64,000 nt of DNA from Klebsormidium nitens (Eukaryota; Streptophyta; Klebsormidiophyceae; Klebsormidiales; Klebsormidiaceae): contig DF237115.1 in NCBI GenBank assembly GCA_000708835.1, positions 1 through 64,000 on the forward strand, read 5' to 3'. Below the pieces are notes generated by a model, which saw only the letters and a program-made list of their open reading frames with translations, had not been told where the DNA came from and ran no database searches. Of the stretch, positions 56,601-64,000 are shown piece by piece. How positions within the stretch are numbered: position 1 is the stretch's first letter; each line of letters begins with the position of its first letter. The position numbers were made by a program, and so were the translations under genes.

Positions 56601-59334
56601 TCGTGTCCGAGATCCCCGACGCATACGCGGGCCTCCCGCTCGTGCTCCGCTGGGAGACGCGCTTCGTGCTCGCGCCCGGGCCGAGCGCGCACCACCCGCT
56701 CAACCGCAAGGTCAAGCTGCAAACCTACCTGCGGGATTTGGAGCTAAGCGAGAAGGCGCGCGAGCGGATGATCGCGCTAGTCGGGCCGCGTTTCAATCGG
56801 CGGAGCGACGAGCTGACACTCGTCAGCCAGAGGTGAGAGTAGTCTCCATATCACAATAATTTGCACGCTTACCAGACGAGATCGTCAGGCTGGTATGGGG
56901 GTTTAGGGTGGGGCAGAAGTGCTGAGCGGATGACGTTGTGGGTCCGTTTTCTTGTACCAGCGTCAATTCTTTTATGATTTCAAGCTTATTAAGACTTAAA
57001 GGCATCTTAGAGCGTTATAGACGTGAGGACAAGCGAGTTTTGCGACTAACAATCTTTGGGCTCATCGGTTACTCTGGTCGGAAGGTGGACTGCAGGCTTC
57101 GTTTGTTTTCTTTCTGATGCCAGTAGCCGTCGATCCTTTTTGGGCTGCAATCTGACCGTACGCTCTGGTTTTCGTCTTTTTGCTCAACGGCTTCGACCGG
57201 TGCAACACGAGCTGACACTTGTCGTGCAAAAGTGAGCAGGAAATTCCGCTTTCCGCTTGCCAACGCTCGTCGTTCCGTTTCCAGAACCGGCCCCGGCCTC
57301 CGCTTCTTCGTATCTTCGTCTCCACGCTGTCGAGCAGCTCCCTGTATTCTGATCGCTCTGCAGATCTTTGGTCGTCTTTCATGTGCTTGAACTCTGCCAA
57401 GTGAAACTCTGCACTTTCCGTGAGCTCGGCCTGTCATGGGGGGGGTTTCTGGTTTGTTGGAACCTCTGGGTTAAACAACGCAACACTGAGCTGGCACTTA
57501 GGCAGCGAGAGGCGGTTCGGGCTTAGGCAGCGAGAGGCGATCCGGGTCCCTTGTCTAATATAGCCAAGAGGTTTCCAGTCGAAGCTGGGTGCACAGCCGC
57601 CGGATGGAGTGCGGTTCGGTCGGGGCTGTGATCTGAGATTAGTGTTTGCCTTTTCCAAATCCTACAATCTGATCTTGCCATGCTGATTGCTACTTAAAGC
57701 GGGCTGGTGTTGGTCAGCCAGACGCAAAGTTCGCTGGTGCTCCGCTCTTCCGTTGGCGTTCGTTCCTTTTCCGCGTTTGTTGATCTTTGGTCAGCCGCGA
57801 AGTGCGCTGCTTCCGGACGATTCTCTGAGGCCGTCGACTCTAATGCGGCTCTTGGTTCGTTGATTTCGTTTCTTATAGTTCTGGTTCGTCCTGTTTCAAT
57901 CTTTGGGTCATCGTATTTCGATCTTTGGTTCGTTTTCCGGTTTCTGTAACTGATGATCGTAAGCAACTCTTGGCTCTTCTTGAATTCTTCGCCGGTCCCG
58001 GTTGAACAATTGCTCTATGTTAGATTCTTTCCGTTTGGTCGTGGACGTACTTACTCACGCCTTGTCTGTTGTGGGTGGCCCATATTTCCGTCGATCCCCG
58101 TTTAGCGTACCAAAGGTCGCCTTCCGTTTCCCGGTTTGTTCCGTTCCTTGGAGTCTTACTATGGCATCTTTTCTCATTCTACAAATGTCAATATTCATCC
58201 CAGAGGTTTGCTGGTATCGCTCCCCCGGCCGACACTAGCGGAGAAGCTCCCTTGTCACTTCCAGAAATCGAAAGGGACGGAATACGCCGTCACTTTCCGC
58301 GGTTGCTCCGTCAGCCAAGGGCAACGACGTGGGCCTGCCTGTTGGCCCTTTCCAATGGTCTGCTTCGAATGTTCGCCAACTATTCGTACTAGAAACTCGA
58401 TAGACTTGCACTTAAATGGGAAAATAACCTAGAAGTGAAGGGACGCGATGAGGACGGGTGAGGTCAGCATGCGGCTAAGAGTGAGTTGGGCTGCGTTAAG
58501 AAGGCTTTGCTAGTTTCCGACTGAGTTCAGAATGTAAGCTTACAGCCATGTAAAGTATTGGCAGTCCGTTTCGAACTTGTTGCTATCCACTCAGAAAACA
58601 GGCCGAGATCACTCTAGTGGCGTCCAAATTTAGAAACGAGTCGGCGTTTCCGTTTTCGTATCGGTGACTCTGGTCCTCGAGTGTGGTTGACCGATTCTTC
58701 TCACTTGTGCCGCTGCTTGAGCTTTCAGTCGCATCGGTTGGTCCATATTTTGACCCAATACAACAAATTGGACAAAAGTGCCCTCGTCTCATTGGCATCG
58801 GGTTCTGGCTGTATTCTCGACCTTCGTAATCCTTGCACTCCAGGTATGTGACGTGTTCTTGGGTAATTCTTCATTCCATGTCATGTCTTCTCATAGGCCC
58901 AAGTGGGGCGGCCCTTACTACTTTCTGTTGGATGCACGTCTGCAACCGGTATTCTGTGTTCTTCTTCACAAGCTCAAAGCAGATACACTTCCACTCCTCT
59001 CGTTCGCTACCCTCCAAAAGCAGACGTCTGCATGTTATCTGGACAAGTCCTTCAGGTGACTCGACGCCCTCTGACCTGTTGCAAAACCCTCTTCTGAGAC
59101 TGCTTGCAAGGGTGGGAGGAATTATTTGCGATGATAAAACATCAATGACTGAAGACCCCATTCTCAAATCCTAGCAACAGATCAGTCCGTCACATCGTAG
59201 GATGCCATCTTCGCCCCCGCAGGTACTCTCATCGGGAAGAAAATCGGAAGGACGTCCTTCGAATCCTCTATGCACTGATTGAGGAGTCGAAGAAAGCGGA
59301 CATTGAGGGGGACGAATTGGCAGCCGTTGCCTGA
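53639..59334 (+). CDS. mS35: Mitochondrial small-subunit ribosomal protein mS35, 500 aa
   Basis: Exons 53639-54640, 55539-55677, 56583-56832 and 59223-59334; phases 0,1,2 match, total 1503 nt. The start is an ATG opening a classic mitochondrial presequence (MRNLISRAARQLTQKPLGF). The conserved part is in exons 2-4: YNIRPRVDRFMMDELG, then HHPLNRKVKLQTYLRDLELS, ARERMIALVGPRFNRRSDEL, and RYSHREENRKDVLRILYALI. This is the mS35 (MRP-S28/Rsm24) domain of the mitochondrial ribosome. Exon 1 contributes a ~300-residue extension of uncertain truth. A phase-compatible intron from 53748 to about 54312 would remove part of it, and another good-looking frame (54000-54287) overlaps. The core is certain; the N-terminal part is not. 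Intron 3 (2.4 kb) and intron 2 contain exon-edge copies. Confidence 0.85.
54000..54287 (+). CDS. Overlapping open frame, 95 aa, uncertain
   Basis: An ATG frame with good start context, shifted relative to mS35 exon 1. It uses G/C-ending codons like the trusted exons of this window (many CTG, CTC, ATC, TTC). The product has a hydrophobic segment (FMSISIVVVLVLFPALF) and then a Leu/Asn/Pro-rich tail with LFP repeats. It may be the real coding frame of a small nested gene if mS35 exon 1 is spliced, or a by-product of the overlapping frame. No family recognised. Confidence 0.3.
   Translation: METLLPYFQEHRQGVTNLLRSLDSQQVLPISQAELCPKLFMSISIVVVLVLFPALFPTLFPDLMHNLLPNLAANLSSIYGNMAPPFVTSLFPQLA
55920..55968. 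repeat. 24-bp tandem duplication in mS35 intron 2
   Basis: Two adjacent copies of AAACTTTTACCCCAGCCTTG plus four bases. Intronic; not related to the adjacent exons. Confidence 0.85.
56200..56650 (+). repeat. Intronic copies of the 5' edge of mS35 exon 3
   Basis: The true exon begins at 56583 after CTCAAATCTGCAG. Copies of acceptor plus exon start (EADDLGLVSE) begin at 56381 (same ten residues kept) and 56241 (EADVLGLTSQFPDAY), each with a CTGCAG acceptor. Upstream intron sequence around TTGACTCG is also repeated at ~56200, 56345 and 56465, marking three or four units. Confidence 0.88.
56801..57727 (+). repeat. Intronic copies of the 3' edge of mS35 exon 3
   Basis: The exon end GAGCTGACACTCGTCAGCC (donor after 56832) has copies at 57210-57239 (GAGCTGACACTTGTC, then AGTGAGC), 57487-57516 (GAGCTGGCACTTAGGCAG) and 57698-57725 (TTGGTCAGCCAGACG). 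They are worn and about 220-400 bp apart. A 25-bp tandem duplication at 57497-57546 is built on the second copy. Confidence 0.75.
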
Positions 59335-61465
59335 ACTCTGCACATGACTTAGTGTCGACGATTGATTACGCTCAAATTGCTAGGAACATTTGCACAGCCA
59401 CCGATGTCGATGTAGCTTTCTAAGGGCTTTAGTTGTGACCTGCTGAAACAGTGCGCCCTCGTTTGGCACACCAAGTTCGCACAGTGTGCAAGAATGTAGG
59501 AAGTCATGGACGTGGTCGGGTGGACATGTTCATCTTTGTGTAAGGAGGAATCCCAATTCAATGAATGCCATACATCTACCAGTCTAGCATTCAATCCAAT
59601 GACTAGGTTGGCAGGAGCCATGCAGTGATGGATCACGGTATGCATACGTTTTGGACAACACATGAATGATTAGAGGATGGTTTTTGGCATTGGCAAGCTA
59701 TTGATAGGTACGGATTCTTATCAGATGGTGGGCCGCGCGCATGTCCACAGAACAAGGCGGTTCTCTAGCACGTTGCATGACTATGTTGTTTGCAGTTGGT
59801 TTTTGAACCCCTAGTTAAATGTTGCCGTGTTCGGATTGAGGGCTCGACCCTTGCATGAGCACGGTACCTAACCAGTTTCAGGGGGCCTCCGCCAAGAGGT
59901 AGGGTGCACTCGAACCAGATTCCATTGAATGTACAAGCATGGGGGCAAGGTGAATTGGCACCGGATGTTGACGTCGTACGTCGAGGGAAGGGCCGCCTGG
60001 ATTGGGTCTACCATCGGCCGTGAATCCTGAGTTTGTATGTCATCGGACGGCTTGAATGGTCTCTATTACTTCACCGGCCTGCCGTTTTAATAGCCGTCGG
60101 ATGACCGTTTTGGATCCATGAGCAAACTCTCGACTCGAGAGCTACCCAGTCCGGTCTGCGCAACCAGGCGAGTCGCGGTACGGTACCAGGTACGGTTCTT
60201 CATGACGTAGTAGCGACCTTGAACGAAAAAGATTCTTTTTAGATTCCGGAATCTTGCGATGAGTGTCAGAGGTTACAAAAGAAGAGTGCAAGCTTTCAAT
60301 CGCCAGCTCATAGCCCACCTTTAAAGGCTCCTGGATAATAGACGGCTTAGATGAGGTTTGAATTACAAGTTTCGTTGTTCGCCACAGATTCAAGCATGCA
60401 GAAAATCTAAATCACAGCGGGGGTTTCGCGTAGGCGACCAAAACTCTTTCTTCTCCAGCCCTCTCCGATGAAATCTGCCATCATTAAAACCAATGATAAG
60501 CTGTCGACTATGTCGACATAAGTACCGGATCTGACCCGGTACGTGAATTAAGCACGGTAGGCCGCTCGAGCTTTAGACTACTAGGAGGGCCCTGAGTTGG
60601 AGTGAAGTGACGTCGGCTCGTCAAGACGTCAAGACAAGACACGGGCTTGATTCAATAGGTATTTATCAAGAAGGATGACACTATCAGGCTACGACCCTGG
60701 GCTGTGCAGCTCAACAGATTTGCTCATACCGGCTGCCTGGTTTCAATTGGCATTTGCAAAGGATCTTTTCAGCTGACCTCAGGGCAAAAGGAGCTAGCTC
60801 CATTTCAGTGATCAGGTGAGCGCACCTTTCGTCCTGTCCAGCTAGGTGCTTGGAAGGTGATGGTGTATGATCTGTCCTCTCTTTCACTGTGCTGCATTCA
60901 ATGCGGAAGTTATGGCGGTGGGGTGTAGCATCAAACCTTTTCTTGCATTTGCAAGTCATTTGACTGACGGGGTCATTTCTGCTGTGTCCTTTGCTTCTGA
61001 GCTGTCTTCGTGAGTAAGAACTTAAATCTTCTTCCGCTGCGCGTCTCTGGCTTCCTCTGCTTTTCGTGCGGCATATCTACAATGTGTCCAATTTGCAAGC
61101 TCATAAGACAGTCACATTCGCTCATAGTCAGGTATAGTCCTATCGGAAGCTACCCTTTCTTATTCTTGTGCTTGACAATGCTGGTGGGACACGGGGACCG
61201 GCTCGCTCATGAAACAAAGTGTCCGACTGCAATGCTGCCTCTTACCATGCAATGCAAAGATCTTCTTGACCAAGGCAGACTGCCTCGAATCAAAAGGAGA
61301 AAGTGCCCCCATCGGTGGAGGGCGTTGCAGAAGACTTCGAAATCGCACAGCGCTCCCTCCCCTTCACACCAGCACTCAGCACTAGTCCCCACATGCAGCC
61401 AGCCTCCGTTCTTCCCTCCGTTCTTCCCAGGACTCATCTTTCGCCCGTCTGTCTTGTACAGAGCA
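59335..61465. other. Long intergenic region, nothing recognised
   Basis: About 2.1 kb between mS35 and the phytase-like gene. Short open frames only; one of ~150 codons overlaps the start region of the next gene (61.0-61.46 kb) and merges with its frame through non-ATG sequence, probably leader. No tRNA or transposon was recognised. Confidence 0.4.
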
Positions 61466-63354
61466 ATGGCGGCCTCTCGCGCCCTCGTCTCCCTCGTCCT
61501 AGTTGCCAGCTGCGCCTTGGCAGCGGCCGCCCCTGCCACTGTGGTCAGCCAGAAGACTTACTTCCAGCCCCTGGGGAGGGCCATCTTCGGAGACCCGTCG
61601 GCGCCCGGCCCCTGTTCTAACGCCACTGGCCAGAACTACCTGGACATTGACCTTGCCCCTGGAAGCGGTGCCTTTGTCATTGGTAAGTTTGTCTTCCGCT
61701 GAAAGGGCAGCAATGTCTTTGTTATTGGCAGGTTTGTCTTCTGCTCTGAGGGCAGTGGTGCTCTTGTTGGTGGTAGATTCGGTCTTCTGCTCCTAAAGCA
61801 CAACAATAAGCACACTCTTTGCTGGCTTAAGCTAAAACCTGAGAGGCGCCTCTTCAGCCCGAGGAAGACTGAACCTCAAACTGCGTAAAAGCACGTCCCT
61901 TGCTGGGTTGCCTGAAGCCCTGCAACACCTCCCTAGTTTGAGGAAGACAATCTTCAAATTTGTGATGATAATAATAGTGTGGCACGTTAAAGAGAAGATC
62001 TTCTTAAGCAGAACAGTAGATGTACAATTCAGCGGTAATGACGGCTTACTTGAACATGCCAGCATGCTGCAAGTTGCGTGAGCCCAATGTTCTCCTCGGT
62101 CTTCGCTGCGCCAGAACCTAAGAGAGCCCCATGCCATTCCAAGCAGCTCAAGAAATAATGCTGAAGGCCACACCGGCCGGAAGACTGTTGTTTGACCTGA
62201 TAGGACATGCTAAGTCGTGCATGTACTGCAATCTTCTTACAGACCTAGAAAATGAGTCTTGATCGTGCTAAGGCCCAGGGCAGTCAGGGTTGCCGCCAAG
62301 AATGCAACAATGTAGGGTCACTGCCTCCCAGAATCAACTCTTGCATCACCGCAGTATTTTGCACTGCAACTCCTCGATGAATGGAACTCCAACCGTCTCA
62401 AGGGCAGTCAGGATATCCGCTGATAATCTAACAGTGTAGGGTCACTACTTCCCGGAGTCAGCCACATTCTTTTGCACGTCAGCTGTTGCAACATTGCCTG
62501 GTCTTCTCTTCAGGTGACAACCTGTGGACCATCACTGATAGAGGCGCCAACTTGGACTGCCAGGGTGGCAACGCCCCTGGAGGTGGGTCATCTTAACGCT
62601 GGAGAGGGCCTTTTTCTTGTGTCTGAGCTCAAACCTGTTCTTGTGTTCTGCCTGAGAAGAGGGCCCTGTGGCAAGCCACAGCTCAATCGCCCAACTCTGA
62701 AGTAACCATGCTCTGAGCAGTTTGCACTTCATGCGTCTGGCGCTTTTGGGCACCACAGTGCCGACCGTCTTTGAGCCAACCAGAACAGCGTTTCTGCTGT
62801 CGTCAAATTGTACATCTGGTGGAGTCTGAGTCGGCTGCTTCTGATCTGCTGCCTTGGCGCACGCACCTGTTCCTTTGAAGTAGTTTCCTATGTTGAGTCA
62901 GGTCATGGCTCAGGGGCGGGTTAGGTTGGTTTGGGGGTTTAGGGCATGGAGCATTTAACCTTGGGTTTGAAGGTTTTCGTATGTTTGAGCGCAGGGATAT
63001 GTTTCTAACTCAACATAGGCCTAACTCAAGGTAAATGTAGGCGTGACTTTCTAGATGGAAGTGCTGGCTTGCCTCCTTTCAGAGTTTACCTGGATCTGAT
63101 CCAAAAGCCAGTCACCTGGCATGCCCTGCTTTGAGGAGCATCTTTGCTGGCGGGCGTAGAAAGCTGCCCCAACGGAGTCCACCAACTTTTGTTGCTATAC
63201 CTAGTTGAGACTAATCTCCCTTGTTTTCACAGGTGCTGCTGGCACCACCCTGTCCGCCGCGTGCCAAGCCACCAACACGGCGTGCACGGGGCCTGGCAAG
63301 GTGTTCCCGCTGCCCGGCTTTGCGCCCACCATTCAGCGGTGGAAGCTGCCCGAT
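61466..63354 (+). CDS. Secreted phytase-like/esterase-like protein, N-terminal part (runs off the window)
   Basis: Exons 61466-61682, 62514-62582 and 63233-63354 join in phases 1 and 1 and the last ends in phase 0 at a GTAAGT donor, giving the first 136 residues. The ATG opens a clear signal peptide (MAASRALVSLVLVASCALAAA). The mature start has LGRAIFGDPSAPGPCSN, then DNLWTITDRGANLDCQG, where D-N-x-W-x-x-x-D-R-G is typical of the 'esterase-like activity of phytase' domain, and KVFPLPGFAPTIQRWKLPD. This domain occurs in secreted proteins of plants, algae and bacteria. Later exons lie beyond position 64000 or are not visible. The first intron starts with copies of the exon 1 edge. Confidence 0.75.
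61672..61795 (+). repeat. Intronic copies of the 3' edge of exon 1 of the phytase-like gene
   Basis: The exon end and donor region TTGTCATTGGTAAGTTTGTC is followed at once by two more copies about 46 and 100 bp downstream (TTGTTATTGGCAGGTTTGTC, then TTGTTGGTGGTAGATTCGTC-like). Each is followed by a TCTTCYGCTC tail. The shortest-period array in the window. Confidence 0.8.
62278..62465. repeat. Direct repeat in intron 1 of the phytase-like gene
   Basis: Two related ~65-bp units, 124 bp apart, share GGCAGTCAGG, TGTAGGGTCACT and CCAGAATCA-like segments. Their relation to nearby exons is unclear. Confidence 0.65.
62887..63019. mobile_element. Small inverted-repeat element, ~133 bp
   Basis: Ends share CCTATGTTGAGTYAG in inverted orientation (62887-62902 and 63005-63019). 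The interior is G-rich with GGGTTAGG and GGTTTAGGG motifs, as in the two-copy MITE family, but the termini differ. It lies in intron 2 of the phytase-like gene. Confidence 0.55.
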
Positions 63355-64000
63355 GTAAGTGTGCCGCGGTCGCGTAAAACCTGTTCCTTCTTGGCTCTCA
63401 AGCCACGGCATTGCACACATTTCACTCTTCTGTACGTGTCTGGTCTTTGGGACATATTTGCTCTTCAACTGAAAGTATTTTGATAACCAGGTCTTGTGGG
63501 GAACAGGGGAGAAACGCGAAGAACATGGGGTCACGTTTAGTGTTTCCATGAGAGTGGATTGCAGCGAGAGAATGTTTGCTGCGACCTCTTGCTGCTAGAA
63601 GGATTGAAAACGCGCAGGCACTGGATGCGGGCTGATTAGCAGCTCCTTAGCAGAACAGAAGGCAGCCTCTTGATGGGACTACATTATTGCCGGTTGCATG
63701 CGCTCAATAGTTATGCAGTCAGATATAAGCCCTAGCTGAGCTATGTTTTCAGTGGTTGCCATTTCCTTCCTCTAGAAAAGGAAAAAGCATGGTCCCCAGA
63801 TTGCTTTTCCAAGCATGGCTGAAGTCCCTGGACAGCTTGTCTTTCCTTTTTGGAATTTTCTTTCGACCCATTCCAACAATTGAGAAACTCAAGAAAGATA
63901 AGCATAATATCAAGATCTTACTGATTCAAGAAACACCACTCCAAACAGTACCTGTTCCGCACCCCTTACCCCCCCAACCGGCACCCTCCAACCCCCCGCA
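63355..64000. other. Right edge: intron of the phytase-like gene
   Basis: Follows a GTAAGT donor with no convincing acceptor and exon before the end of the window. It ends in a C-rich stretch (63955-64000). Confidence 0.45.

Noticed and set aside
56900-56990. TACCAGC inverted repeats with a GGTTTAGGG motif as another MITE
   Set aside because: Inverted match is too short and imperfect to support an element.

Overview
This window looks like nuclear DNA from a green plant lineage, probably a streptophyte alga or a bryophyte-grade plant. The basis is spliceosomal genes with GT-AG introns of about 0.2-2.4 kb, GC-rich exons in more AT-balanced introns, and plant-type families: chloroplast/mitochondrial PGP phosphatase, plant-type O-fucosyltransferase, plant QCR8, and a TPR protein with an SGNH domain. 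The species is an inference. No prokaryotic operons, CRISPR arrays, rRNA or tRNA genes were seen.

Ten genes could be assembled exon by exon with matching splice phases. From left to right they are: a 193-aa protein of unknown function (237-1523 +); a membrane-anchored SAM methyltransferase (3224-5370 +); an Mpv17/PMP22 protein (6329-8290 -); the complex III subunit QCR8 in two small exons (9194-10181 +); a 977-aa TPR/SGNH-hydrolase protein in ten exons (11152-19488 -); an F-box/armadillo protein with a likely late frameshift (20006-21778 +); a HAD-family phosphatidylglycerophosphate phosphatase (23187-26762 -); a 1641-aa RING-H2 ubiquitin ligase with SUMO-interacting-like motifs (28105-35062 +); a Golgi-type O-fucosyltransferase (38994-47292 +); and a PTGES2-like glutaredoxin/GST protein (48554-52275 +). 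Two more follow: the mitochondrial ribosomal protein mS35 (53639-59334 +) and a secreted phytase/esterase-like protein cut by the right edge (61466-63354 +). A lone N-terminal exon of a small membrane protein lies at 37506-37671 (-), and weaker ORFs are flagged as such. Mitochondrial or organellar functions recur (QCR8, mS35, Mpv17, PGP phosphatase, PTGES2-like), but gene order gives no sign of co-regulation.

The most striking signal is a repeated architecture inside introns. In at least five genes (TPR/SGNH, RING, O-fucosyltransferase, mS35, phytase-like) an exon edge together with its splice site is present as two to five degenerate tandem copies in the adjoining intron, spaced from about 50 to about 280 bp. 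Copies of an exon's 5' edge lie in the upstream intron and copies of a 3' edge lie in the downstream intron. Several still encode almost the same peptide and keep AG or GT dinucleotides. This looks like a general mode of intron growth by duplication of exon-intron junctions, or a reservoir of decoy/alternative splice sites.

Non-coding DNA also holds several small inverted-repeat elements: a hAT-like MITE with an 8-bp target duplication (37879-38272), a two-member MITE family with telomere-like TTAGGG motifs (2130-2306 and 46549-46724), and other fold-back elements (53231-53504, 62887-63019, 5880-5978).
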